Assembly (NCBI GenBank): GCA_035236585.1
Contig: CP141128.1
Coordinates: 23,093,618 to 23,157,617 of the forward strand
Direction: 5' to 3'
Length of the DNA: 64,000 nucleotides
Source: Warburgia ugandensis
Lineage: Eukaryota > Streptophyta > Magnoliopsida > Canellales > Canellaceae
Every line of letters begins with the position of its first letter. Positions within the stretch are counted from its first letter, which is position 1. The translations under genes and the position numbers were made by a program. Under the pieces are notes generated by a model. It was not told the origin of the DNA. It did not search any database and worked only from the letters and a program-made list of their open reading frames with translations. Positions 1-11,483 of the stretch are shown in pieces.

Positions 1-1444
1 ATTGAGGATACCAAGGCCCAATTAGGACCTTAGGACACCCATAGGCATAGGGATGGACCCCTAATGCCTAAGTAATAAGACCAATTACTCTAAAACCCAT
101 AAAAGATAGGCCAAACTAACCTTGAGTCCCCAAACCATGTTCAGGAGCGTACGAGGACAAAAGGGTTAGCGCAACCTAGTCAGGTAGGTGCTCTATCACT
201 ATTAGATTCTTTTAAAAGGACTATTATTGTTTTAAGAACATGTGTTTTAAGTATATGACTTGTTTAGCATGACTTAATTCAGCATGCATGTGATAAATGC
301 TTTGTACATAGACATGTTTTGTAAATGATTGCATATACATTATGCACATATATGTTTTGCAAACAAGTATATACATTGCATGATTTAAGTACTTGCAAAG
401 ATTGCATGTCCTTGAGGGTTGCCAAAAGACGTTGGAGTGCCGAGGGCTAGGCAGTTGTGAGGGACCCAAAGAGGATAGGTTTTGAAAAGAGGTTTTGGCT
501 TATTTGATCTTATGTGATTTGGGCTGGTAAGCCCGTGGGTGCTATGCCAAGGGGTCTGGGTTGGCCACCCAACCTCTACCACTACTAGGTAGAATGGGTA
601 CCATGCCCAAAAAAGGGCATGTCCCTACGTCAACTGCATGTGGTACAGGGGGCTACCACTGGTGTCACGGCACTGGGTCAATGTGTCATATGCCCCGTGG
701 AGGCTATGACGCTGTGTCCTCAGGTACCTGGGGACCACACGGTGGCAAGGTCGTGGGCATAGTTTGGACCCTATGGTTTGATGATTTATGTGCATTGCAT
801 ATGGCATGATATGAGGTTGGTCGACCATACCATACTAAAGATCCATGAGTTGGACTCCATGAAGCATCTATTGCATATCATGATGTTATCATATATATGT
901 ATATGATACTTTCAATTTTGGATTATGTGATCCTTTAAGTTGTTAGTATTTCAGTTTAACAATGGATTTTAACATCGATGCTGCACTTGAGTATTCAAAC
1001 ATACACATGTTTTGAATGAGCATATGATTTTAAAACATCTCATGCATTATAAAACTAGTAGTGATAGGCTCCTACTGAGTATAGTATATACTCACCCAAT
1101 CCTCAACATTTTTCAGATACAAAGTAAATACTTAAGGGCAAGGAATGTTTGTGCTAGGAGACACCCAGACTAAGTACAAGTAAGTAAACCCCTACCTTCT
1201 CTTTCAATGTTACTTGATTGTAGTTACTCTCTAATAGCTGGGGCTGTGACTAACACTTTCTTGGGAATAATATTGATTTAAACTTTGCCATGGCTAAATA
1301 ATTTGAGAATGTGTTTTGACACTCGGGGTTTTTATGAAAGATTGTTTTCCATAGCAAAAAGATTTTCATGCATCTCATACTTATAAAACAAGAGGTCTCG
1401 CCTTTTTATCAAAATTGCATCATATAAAAACCCGAGTCGTCACA
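1..1444 (+). mobile_element. LTR family A, copy 1 (left part outside window)
   Basis: This is the right-hand part of a long LTR and is the reverse complement of two complete copies at 47725-50353 and 55789-58381. It ends with the motif CCCGAGTCGTCACA, the expected LTR end. Base 1 matches about base 49213 of copy 2, so roughly the first 1.1 kb lie outside the window. The sense direction is set by the TATA box in the complete copies. The five bases after the end, GTATT, should be the target duplication, but the other half is not visible. It sits inside another long LTR (1445-2295). The short open frames in it are not convincing genes. Confidence 0.85.
1077..1093. promoter_or_regulatory. Palindrome GAGTATA-N3-TATACTC in LTR A
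   Basis: A perfect 7-bp inverted repeat with a 3-base spacer, followed by ACCC. The same palindrome is found at the equivalent place in the other A copies (48075-48091, 56142-56158) and imperfectly in an unrelated LTR (29257-29273). A protein-binding site is possible; the role is inferred only from conservation. Confidence 0.45.
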
Positions 1445-2295
1445 GTATTAGTGGTGAATAGGGCAGTTATTCGAGTGCACTAGTATGGATCAGACTGCAG
1501 CATGGTAGTCCTTGAGTATTTTGCATATGATGCATGGCATAGTGAGATGCTAATACTTCCCTAATGAGGGAGTATTTTCCCAGCACAAGTCTGGATGATT
1601 TATCAACTCATTATATTTGAGTATGGATATTGATGTTTGAGATATTGACTATTTTCCACGATTTTTTACTATATATATACACACATACAATATAGTGGTG
1701 AGTGGTTTGGAATTATCATAGTCGATGTTACATGATAAATTTTATGATTGAATGACCATATTGGTATGGTTCATGGAAATTGAAGTATGTGATTAACATG
1801 GAATATGATGATTATAAATACTATACATTAGAATTATACAATTCCATATGTTCTTGAATCCCCTACCAAGCATAGCTTCCTGAGATATTGCAAATGTTTG
1901 AATGTTTACAATATCTTAGATATAGAAAGAAAGGAATAGAGGGATATGACATGGGAAGACAAAGACCATCCTGTTGATCAAGACTATGTATATTTGTGAA
2001 AGGATTGGATTGTATTTTGATTTGTGTATTTTGGACATAAGATGTAATAAAGGGGCTATGTTTGTGAACCACTAGATCCATCTTGCAATTTTAATAAAAT
2101 GAGTTTCTTTGGAAACATATGTTGTACACAAAATTATTTATGTATATGTGAGTGAAATGTGGCATTTGGGTTTTCTGAAAAGAATTTCAAAGAAAAAAAA
2201 TTCGCTGCTTAAGTTTTCAAAATATTTACAAAATTGGTTGACCGTCATCTGAAAAGGATTAACAAAAATATATTTCAAAAACCCGGGTTGCCGCA
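1445..2295 (+). mobile_element. LTR family B, 3' part
   Basis: This matches the last 0.9 kb of the complete LTR at 10858-15640: the shared start of the segment (GTATYAGTGGTGAAYAGGGC), a conserved hairpin at 1883-1916, the motif GTGAACCACTAGATCC at 2064-2079, a polyadenylation-type AATAAA at 2093-2098, and the end CCCGGGTTGCCGCA. The last bases are a decayed form of CCCGGGTCGTCACA. The 5' part is missing because LTR A copy 1 is inserted at its left edge. It is inserted in the pol region of a Tekay-like element (2296-4087). Confidence 0.82.
1883..1916. repeat. Conserved LTR hairpin (family B, partial copy)
   Basis: AGATATTGCAAA at 1883-1894 pairs with TTTACAATATCT at 1905-1916, with 11 of 12 positions matched. 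It follows the motif AGCATAGCTTCCTG. Equivalent hairpins occur in other LTRs at 7292, 15207, 22972 and 52848. Confidence 0.65.
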
Positions 2296-2439
2296 GTTAG
2301 TGACCTTGTTCCTGTGTAGGAAGGGGCATCACTAGGGTTGGTCTTATCTCTACCTTGGAGGTAGTGCTGTACTTTTTTAGAGGGTGTCAAATCTTCCTTC
2401 TTTGTGTGATAGGGGAGGATAGTAAGCAGCCATAGATTG

Positions 2440-3240
2440 ATGTGCTAAAGTTTACAATCTTTACTAAAGAGCCTTTAGGACTTCTACCTCAGGAGATTGA
2501 CTTTGATTTTGATTTGGCATCAGGTATAGCACTATTTTCTAATGTGCCATACAAGATGGCCCTAGTTGAGTTGGAGGGGTTTTAGCTATAAGAGTTACTT
2601 GACGAGGGTTTATCAAACTTTGTGAGTCTTCATAGAGTATACTAGTCCTCTTCATGAGGAAGAAGGACGAATCCTTACAGCTATACATAGATTATCACTT
2701 GTTGGATGGCACCAAGGTAAAGAACCGATATCCCCACCCCTTATTGATGATCTAATTGATCAATTCTAGACAATGTAGGTATTTTACAAGATTGATCTGA
2801 GATTTGGTTATCACCAGTTGAGGACTTGGAGGAAGATATCTTCAAGATAGTTTTAGGACTCGTTATGATTACTACGAGTTCTGCATGATACCAATTGGTG
2901 GGACCAATGCACTGACAGTATTTATGAATATGATGGACCAAGTTTTCAAATGTGACTTGGATGACATTCTCGTATACTTCGCAAGCATAGAAGAGCACAA
3001 AGAATCCTTGTGCATTGTCTTGGTGTCGTATGGACTCATCACTTGTTTGCAAATATCTATTAGTGTGGGTTATGGTCGGAGAACGTCAATTTCCTTGTCC
3101 ACGACATCTTGATTTATAGAACAAGAGTTGACCTGGAAAAGGTTGAGATTGTCATGGGCTGAGATTACCTTAAATTGGCGACTAAGGTTCATAGTTTCCT
3201 AAGTCTTATGAACTTCCATCGCTGGTTTATTGTGTTCATC
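2440..3240 (+). pseudogene. Ty3/gypsy (Tekay-like) reverse transcriptase remnant
   Basis: Broken reverse transcriptase of a Ty3/gypsy chromovirus. Reading across frames gives, in order, GLLPQEIDFDFDLASG (family form GLPPxREIDFxIDLxPGT), a decayed PYRMAP-type segment (PYKMALVELE), FYKIDLRFGYHQLR (family F-KIDLRSGYHQLR), and the DDILVY catalytic box, seen as DLDDILVYFASIEEHKESL in the open frame at 2885-3112. In-frame stops and frameshifts occur throughout, so no protein is made. RNase H and integrase, which should follow, are not recognisable in the 850 bases before the 3' LTR at 4088, so much of pol has been deleted. A family B LTR interrupts the element just upstream. The Tekay assignment is less certain than the reverse transcriptase call. 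Confidence 0.8.
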
Positions 3241-4087
3241 AGGATAGCAGTGGTGTGGATTTGTGGTTATTGTTTCATATTATATATATGCAATATCTGA
3301 ATGAGATTTCTCATTAGATGTGAGGTATGACAGTGATGTGTGAATTATTGTATGAGACTATTTTTTCACATCTAATCAAAATCTATTCACAAATAGACAT
3401 GTGGGTAGCCGATGAGACAACCTAAGAGGCAACTAATGAGGGGTGCAAAAGGCACTGGTCATCTTCTAGGTGAAAGGCTTCTAGGTGCTCATGGTGTGGC
3501 AGTGATTTGGACTACGATATTTGGCATGTGTTGCATATGTGATGAGCTGGTACACTTTGAGTTGATTTGGCATAGATTGCCTACTACTTAGCTGGTATGC
3601 TCTAATTAGATTTGGCATAGAATTTCCTATAGTGAGTTGATGTGCTCTCATGCATATTTAACATTGATCTACTTATGGTGAAGCTGATATGCTATGGTAT
3701 AGATTTGGCATAGATTTCCTATTGAAGAGATGAGTTGCTCTAATGATTTTATTGATATGGTGATTTTACCTATACTCATGTTGTGCATAGATAGACTAAA
3801 TCCTGGATGGGAGTTTTTCTATTCTAATTGCATTATATGTGATTATGATGTGTTCCCAGTATATTATGAGTTGTTTGATTTGAGATGATTTGACGTATAT
3901 TGGTTTATATGATGAGCTAATATCTAATGCGATGACATGAAAAACAATTGCATATTTTATGATGTTGACTAATTCTAGAATTATTGGCATGATTAGCTTA
4001 TCTTGTGAGTTGGGGACGCTTTTAGCATTATCTAAAGGATAACATGGAAAGAATCTAGAGGACAAAATTCCTATAAGGTAAAAAGAA
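3241..4087 (+). other. Degraded 3' end of the Tekay-like internal region
   Basis: No protein domain is recognisable. An imperfect repeat built around GATTTGGCATAGAT occurs at about 3567, 3608 and 3696. The last 40 bases, with GAGGACAAAATTCC and a purine-rich run just before the LTR, resemble the conserved end of Tekay/Del elements (GAGGACGAA..., then a polypurine tract). That is the reason to read 4088 as the start of a 3' LTR. Confidence 0.5.
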
Positions 4088-6542
4088 TGTAACAAACCTC
4101 AATTTTGACTTATTTCTAATGTAATTATATTATATTTAATTAGGATAAGAATTAGGAATTGAATTTTGTGAAAAATTAAATTCCATGAAAGTGACCCTTT
4201 TGAAAACTCAAAATTTGGAATGTGTTGAGACTATTCCAATAGCACAAAGAACACTGAAATGAAAGTTTGAATGGAGAAGATGTAATGATTTAAATATGGA
4301 GGATATTTTGGTAAGAAGTAGATGATTACTTGAAGGGAGGGATCATTTTGATAAAGCACCCCCCATGTTAAGACATGTAACAGTCGAGGATTGTCATGCA
4401 ACACTGACAGAGATGGAAAAAGGAAAGCAAAAAATCAGAAGAGGAGGAGGAAGAAGGAGATTGGGAGAAGGAAGAGAGGAATAGGAGAGAAAAAGAGGGG
4501 AAGGATGGTCACTGGGAAACAACTAGTGATGCTGACGAGGAGGAAAAATAGAGGGAAGAGTGCGCATAAGGAAGACAACGGTCGCCAAAGAAAACGACAG
4601 CTTGGATCGATGATCTGAGCCAACCATCTCACTCGTCATGGAGAAACAATCATGACCAATCCTCCATCTTGTTGATCTAGCTACATGTCACTAGAAAATC
4701 AATGATGTAACCCACCAAAGACATTGATTTCATCAAAGAAAACAATTGCCCAAATCGATGATCTGAACCGTTCATCTTCTTCAGTAAGGCGAGAGGAACA
4801 AAAACCCCAAGCACCCTTTCTAATCCGACGACATTTTCCCTAAACAAAATTAAGAGAAAAGGTGATGTGGGTACGTGACATTGTTGAAAAAATTTAGGGA
4901 CAAATTGGACAATCTAAACCATTCATCGTGTTCCTCTCAATGTTACGAGCAAAAACTAGCATTTCATTTGTTGATCATGGAAGATTCGATCATCAATCAT
5001 GATCAAACCCATGATCATATATTGGATCATCATATTTGTGATCGATTTGACCATCCGTCATGATCTAAACCATTTATTATGATCCTTATAATGTGCAAAT
5101 CAAGATCTATAGCAAAGATCTTCAACTTAAAGTGTGGTGTAGGCAATCTAGCTAATCTTGATCAATAACTAAGATCAATCAACATTTACATATATGAAAT
5201 TGGATCCAAATCGATGATCCACATCTTTCAATTGATTTTTTAAGATATTCTAACTAGAACTACTAATGTACTCTTCAATTTGGGACAATGAGGAGGACAA
5301 TCATGGCCAAATCATTGTAGATAGTACAAATTCTGCACTTTGGAGATGAGTAATGGACGATCCGGCCATGCAGGCAGGTGCATGTCCTTTGGATTGACTT
5401 ATGTGAGGTAGGATTGTCATCATAACCATTTATTTTTGCTAATTTTCCTATAATTAGATATAATTGTGCATGATTTGCTTATAATAGTGTCTAATTAGTT
5501 GATCAAACAATAAATTACCTAAATTTGGTCTAATCTAAGCATGATAGCTTTGGAATACGTTATGATATGATTAAGAAAGAAACATGATAGTTATTGGTAG
5601 TCTAGGTTAGCGTGATTTGGATTATTGGCCAACAGGGACGAGCCCTAGCTTAAGGTCCAACAGCCTCAAAACCATTAGATTGTGTTGAAACACAATAAAT
5701 TAAGATCTAAAAAAATAATATTTGTTTTATAATTAAGAATCCAACTTAAAGAGATAACTGGGATTCTAATTTACACCTGGATGTGATGTGTATCCAAGTG
5801 ATAGGATTGGGGCAAATTGAACTAGACTAGAGTTTCATCATGATTTAAGAGGTACATATGAGTGGTTCTTCGTCTGAGATAGGTGATGACAATAAATAAT
5901 GGTCATGTTTCTATTTTGAAATTATAGATTTTCATAGCATCAGCTTAGTATTTATGAATGAATTCTATGCATATATCATTGTATTGTGAATCTTATTGAA
6001 ATACCTATCTTATTTGTGAATGATGCACATGTGTATGATTTCATTGATTATTATTGTTCCATGGAAGCATGATTTGACTATGATGAGTCATATTTTATAT
6101 GTAATGGTGAAAATACATGATTTTAGTACAATTTCATGACTGTGAAGTCAAATTGTGATTTAATTTACTATTGCATTTTGAGGCATGTGGATGCTTGTTT
6201 TATCACTTGTTTTGCCATGGACTTGGTGGAGGAGGCTTGGTGGCTATTCCTTGAGAGGCTAACCAAGAGACGAGGCATAGTGCCTTGGGATGGCAAGCCA
6301 TAGGTGCTCCTGGATTTCAATATTTCACCAAAGATTTCATTTTATTTCTTGAACTTGAGTTGTCATGTGATTTTGGGTTTTTACGGATTTATGATGAGTG
6401 TTTCTTCTTGTGAATGCTATGCTAGGAGGGTTGATAGTATTTTCCACCCACATTCTGACTTTGTGATGATGATGATGATTAGACACCTGCCTATAAGGAG
6501 AAAAATTCATGGGGAGTGGTATCATGGGTAGTCCACATTACG

Positions 6543-6553
6543 GGTTCGATTCC
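6543..6553 (+). other. GGTTCGATTCC, tRNA B-box-like motif
   Basis: An exact match to the RNA polymerase III B-box consensus GGTTCGANTCC, inside LTR F. About 30 bases upstream lies AGTGGTATCAT, which resembles a tRNA D-arm. The spacing is too short for an intact tRNA and the T-stem does not pair beyond three bases. It is either a tRNA/SINE relic or chance. Confidence 0.25.
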
Positions 6554-7291
6554 CCCCCTCCCATGCATGATAGACGTTTAGTCTCCCATTTTGGTGCTGA
6601 TGGGGAGTGACAATTGATAGACCCAGGAGTTGGTTATCACTGTAGCATAGCAGTCCATTTATTTCTAGATGATTGATTGTATTGCACAGTGTGAATGCTA
6701 AGATGGATATTCTTTATATACCCATGGCATGATGATGCATGAGGAGCGGTTTGAGTACTCATGACTAGAGATTCGAGCATATGGGACACTCATAGGATCC
6801 GTGTATGAGGGTGCCCTTATTGATGAGTTGCACATTCATTGATATATTCTCCTAGCTTTTAACACATTGTATTGATGTGGTTTTGGCATATTTATGAGCC
6901 TTAGAAGCTTAGTTGATTTGTCACATTTTCAAACACACGATTGGTATGAGTTACATGGATTTGATATTTGCATTTTGAAAAGCCTGAGATGCTTTGTTTA
7001 CTCTTCATATTTTGGAATCACACCATGACTTGGATGCATTGCCTTGTTTTTAGCATGATTGTAAGCTTTGATGTCTTGGCTATTTCCACTAATTTAGTTG
7101 GTTTCTTATGCTAATTATGCTATACTTCATCACTATTTATTCTCATAGTTGATATCATGCTAGAACTATTTTCATGAGGAAGATATTTATCACGTGCCCT
7201 GTGATTTGATATGTGACCGATTCATATTGTGTTAAATATTTATAAATTACTATTATTATTATCGTCACCTACACAAGCATAGCTTTCTAAA

Positions 7292-7314
7292 GCATTGCAC
7301 TATTTTTGCAATGC
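7292..7314. repeat. Conserved LTR hairpin (family F)
   Basis: GCATTGCA at 7292-7299 pairs perfectly with TGCAATGC at 7307-7314. It is preceded by CCTACACAAGCATAGCTTTC and followed by CTCAGATATAGA, the same flanks as the hairpins in families B and H. Confidence 0.65.
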
Positions 7315-7935
7315 CTCAGATATAGAGAAAGATAATAGGTAATGCAAGCAGGTAGAAAGCAAGTGAGAACATTGGCAGCCTTTAGAGATGCGTAGAGGAG
7401 ATTTTAACAATGTGTATGGTTTGTTCAAATCTTACCTTGGATATTATTTATGGACTATATATGTGTATGGTTTGCACTTTTTGTGAAATGGATGCATGGA
7501 TATCATCTGGGTTGGACGTGATGGCTGTGTATGGATAGACCTTAGGTACCATCATTATTTCCTTTTTATTTTTTATTTTTTGTTTACTCTATGCTTGAAG
7601 TGTATGGTTTTATCAAAAATGTGCATGATCCGAATGGATAGATATGGAGACTAAGTTTCTAGATTTTGTATTTATCAAGTGTTATTGCATCACGTGTTAA
7701 ATATGCTAATCAAAAATACAGAAGAGGCTCCATCTAATTTTTTGTAGAAATGGGAATATCGTTCCACCATTAAATCTATTATTTTATGGGTCATATGACT
7801 CTTGGAGTTTTGAAATGAATGCTCTTTGTTCAAAATTTTTGTTTTCAATCAATTTAAAAAGTCAAAATTTTAACCAGGGATCCCAACTTTTTTAAGATTG
7901 GTATTTATATGTTGTGTAAAACCCAAGGTGTCATA

Positions 7936-8660
7936 GTATGTAAGTTGGGGAAATGGAAAACTATAGGAAAAGTGGAAATTTTTGAAATTCCAAGATTGGA
8001 TGACAATTGAAACTAAAATATTTAAACTCCCTAGTTACTAAAAAAATCAAGTGGAGAAGAAGAAGACGACTGAATTTCTTTAGTCAACAAAATTCTAGTT
8101 CTTAGAATTTTGGTGAGTTCCTGTAATTTTGGTGAGATAAAATACACTATCTTTGAATTCCTGAGTTAACAAAATTCCATTCCCTGGATGTTCTGTATTT
8201 AAAATTTACTTTAACATGGAATTTTGGACATTCTAGAATTCCATATTAAGAAAAATATTAGAGAATTGGTATTTTTATGTTGGAAATGTGATCACCACTA
8301 ATTGTGCATCCTACTAATAACATGGGAAATACAAAACCACCTTTCAAATGGAAAATAAAGAAGGCAAAAAGGTAATTATCCTAAATAAGGGAGATCACAA
8401 AATTGCCCTTATGCTAAATACTTAGGAAGCTAAGATCATTCCATTGATGAAACCTCACATTCCAATTCTTTTAGGATCAACCACTAAAGACTTATATACT
8501 AATTCATGGGCTCTTAAGGCTTAGACTCTTATGCCCTAAGGACTTGAATACTTCATAAACTAATAGTAATGACATGTTACATACAACTTAATCTCATTTG
8601 GCTAAGTTACTTACAACTCACAATTGTAGGACATAACCTCCTAAGCTAAAACTTGTATGA
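7936..8660. other. Unassigned AT-rich stretch
   Basis: I see no open frame, domain, or terminal repeat here. It lies between the end of LTR F and an LTR-like start (TGTGGCACCCC) at 8661, and may be flank or an old repeat. Confidence 0.4.
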
Positions 8661-9784
8661 TGTGGCACCCCTACTTTGACCTCTATGACCTACATACCTT
8701 GAGTTTAGCCTTATAAGAATAGTTTCGTATGCCCTAGTTTTTCCAAAACTTAAGGCATTTACTCCTTAAAACACCTAAGCATTAGTCATCATGACTAGGT
8801 CATCTAAGCATTATTATTCATAATCTAGAAAATACTAAATTAAAGTGAGGTGAATGTTTCTTTGTACCTTGAGCCAAATCTAGATTAATTAAGACTATTA
8901 CCTTAGGAATGGATTAGTTGAAAGATAGTTGTTAAACATGATAAAATCATGACTAACACTAAAGGAGTATTAATTATAGGATAAGAATATTTATAATATG
9001 GTATAGGATAATAGGCACCATATAGTTAGGGGTTAAAATAAAGATATGAGTTCTTATTAAAAAGACATCTAGCCTTAAACATCATGAAAAGGACAACACC
9101 AACTAAATGATTTCACTATAAGTAAATAATGGGATTAACAAAGTATTTCACACCTCCTGACAATAAGTTATGTAACACTCAATCACATTCATGATTTGGA
9201 CTGATGGGTTCACGGTTTTGGCCAAGGGCCCACAGATATTGTATTCACAGATGCTTGATAAGCACCATAAGAGTGGTGGTGAGCCATGAAATATGGAATT
9301 TTATGAGTCATTGGTTGGCAGGCACTCTGTGAGTGGCTGTAAGTCCTCATGGATGAGGATTTATTGATGTGACAATAGGCACTCTACGAGCAGCTATAAG
9401 TCCTTATGGATATGGATTTCATCAATATTTTGCGCTGTAACTCTGGGAGTGTCCTAAGTCTTAAATCACTGAGCAAGTGCATTAAGTCAATGTGTCATAA
9501 GTCCTAGAGACCTCATGCTAGGAGGTGCAGTTGGACAATGACCTCTAAAATGAGATTGATACCAACACTGCGATGGAGACTGCAGGCAATAGGAGTACCT
9601 TCTCATGGGAAAGTGTTCTCAGTGATAACCAGTCAGCCCCCATGAGGTCTGATGAGTCAAGGTTCAGGATAGTATCCGTGAGCAGATATAGAGGCCACAG
9701 TAGTCGCCAGTGGGTGATAATAGGGCCTTACAAGCATAGATGTCTCTATGATGTTTGCATGCTGGGCATGTTGGTCATTCTTGA

Positions 9785-10020
9785 TAGTTGAGACCATTGA
9801 TCCCTAGTAGTAAGACTGTATGCCATTGATGGTCCCTGGTGGTAGGTCTATATGCCACTGATAGTCCATAGTGTTAGGACTGTGCACCATTGATGGTCCC
9901 TAGTGGTAGGACTGTATGCCGCTGATGGTCCCTAGTGATAGGACGGTATACCACTAATGGTCCCTTATGGTAAGATTGTATGCCACTAATGTAACCCTAG
10001 TAGTAGGACATTTATGCCAC
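9785..10020. repeat. Minisatellite, period about 35 bp
   Basis: About six to seven diverged units built on ATGGTCCCTAGTGGTAGGAC followed by TGTATGCCACTG. Units differ at several positions, so it is an old array. It lies inside the LTR-like block 8661-10787. Confidence 0.8.
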
Positions 10021-10236
10021 TATGATATGGAGCGATCAGTTTTCCACAATGATGTTGCCATGGATTTGTGCATTTTGGATTGAGGCTACGTGCCTTAGTC
10101 CAACATCATTTGTTTTAAGCACACTAATTTGATAGACTTATTAAAATCTTCTAAGCATTGTAGGTGATTTGATATTCACCAATCTGTTTCTTTGTGGATC
10201 TTTCTTTTACATGTCGTGATTTCTCAATTTTTAGAA

Positions 10237-10237
<1 letters not shown>

Positions 10238-10302
<65 letters not shown>
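10238..10302. repeat. (TA)n-(GA)n compound microsatellite
   Basis: An uninterrupted TA run to about 10255 passes directly into a GA run to 10302. Confidence 0.95.
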
Positions 10303-10304
<2 letters not shown>

Positions 10305-10787
10305 CACACATGAGATACTTACACCTATACATATGCTATTATATGTCCTATTTTGGGCACTCCATCTTGTATTATTTTTTTCACCCTACATGTGAGCTGT
10401 TGTTTTCGCTTACCCCTGATACACCATGTAGCTCATGTGCAAGAGACATTGGATAGGATTTCATTTTGGGTATTGTATATAACTTAAATTTCTATTAACA
10501 CATTGGATAATTGTAATATGAATTGTTCAAATTATTCAATTGGACTACATGACTTTACTTGTGACATTATGGGTAATCCTATAGCATGTATCTCTCACTA
10601 TTCTTAGGTTAGAAGATTATTATTTTACATATATGTGGAGGTTTTACCGCAACTTCGAAAAGAAGTTGCTGAATTTCTCAAAAATTATGTATATATTATC
10701 ACTTTGATCATGTTTTCTAAAAGAAGGAAATTTTCATTGCTTTCCAATGTAGAATCACTAAACGCTTGAAAAACTAGTGATGTTATA

Positions 10788-10857
10788 ATTAATCTCATCT
10801 GCAGATAATGCAAGTCGTAGGTTTCTAGGATCTTCTGCAAAGTAGGGCCACATGAAG
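10788..10857 (-). pseudogene. CACTA-2 transposase, C-ward fragment
   Basis: On the - strand this reads WPYFAEDPRNLRLALSADEIN after its join to 15641, matching the TNP2-type segment WPNFGEEPRNLQLSLSIDGIN of CACTA-1 at about 34935-35000. It continues the fragment at 15641-16197 once the solo LTR 10858-15640 and one TGAAG copy are removed. To the left it ends against the LTR-like block 8661-10787; the rest of the gene is not in the window. Confidence 0.8.
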
Positions 10858-11473
10858 TGTAATAACCCCAATTTTTGTAATTGATTGAGAAAATCAATAA
10901 AGTTTGAGTTTCAGATATTTCAGGCTGAAATATTAGGGTTATTTAGAATATACTTTTTATAAAAGTATAATCAAATAATATGACATGTAAAATTAAAATT
11001 AAACTTAACAAACCCTTTAAAATGACTGTAAGCACGACAAATTTTGAATTCGGATGAAAAATCCTTAAGTTTCTTCATTTCTTGGACAAAAGGGTAAAAT
11101 AGTAATTTTACGTAAAAATCAAAATCGCCCAAAAATTAAAATATGAGACATCAAAATTGAGAATGTACTAGGAAATACGAATCCAACGCCACTAAGTACA
11201 CTCAAATCCGAGATCATGGGAATAAAACCCAAAATTTTATACATAAATGGCAAAATGGTCTTTTTACACCATGTGGGGCCCACATGGGGCCCACAAGGGA
11301 CCCAAAAATGAATCTTATGAGCAGCCCATGTGAAGTCATGGGTCAACAAACATCAGCTGGTCTTGGGGAAGAAAAATGGAGCATGGGAAAGAAAAAATGG
11401 AGCATGGGAGACTTTCATGCCATTTAATAATAAAAAATTAAATATTATAATCATGAAAAAAAGACCAAAATGC

Positions 11474-11483
11474 CTATAAATAC
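11474..11483 (+). promoter_or_regulatory. TATA box of LTR B
   Basis: CTATAAATAC, followed by a C- and A-rich leader-like stretch. It sets the sense direction of the family B LTR as +. Confidence 0.6.

Larger units (their letters stand above)
4088..7935 (+). mobile_element. Tekay-like 3' LTR (family F)
   Basis: The block begins TGTAACAAACCTCAATTTTG, directly after a purine-rich tract, and ends AAACCCAAGGTGTCATA, a decayed form of the ...GTCACA end seen in related LTRs. At 3.85 kb it is long for an LTR. It carries the conserved hairpin at 7292-7314 after AGCATAGCTT. The flanking five bases differ (AAGAA left, GTATG right), as expected for the 3' LTR of a two-LTR element rather than a solo LTR. 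An open frame at 6304-6531 has no recognisable match and is not called. The right edge is less certain than the left. Confidence 0.65.
8661..10787 (+). mobile_element. LTR-like block, possible Tekay-type LTR
   Basis: The left end TGTGGCACCCC resembles the start of the LTR at 52047 (TGTGGCACCCGGG). The right third resembles the 3' part of that LTR (55351-55784): both have AGGATTTCATTTTGGG, then TATATGTGGAGRTTTTA, and both finish in TTATA. It carries a 35-bp-type minisatellite, TA and GA microsatellites, and ends against a CACTA transposase fragment. No matching target duplication was found, and the middle of the two LTRs does not align by eye, so the left boundary could instead be near 9171. 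Confidence 0.45.
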
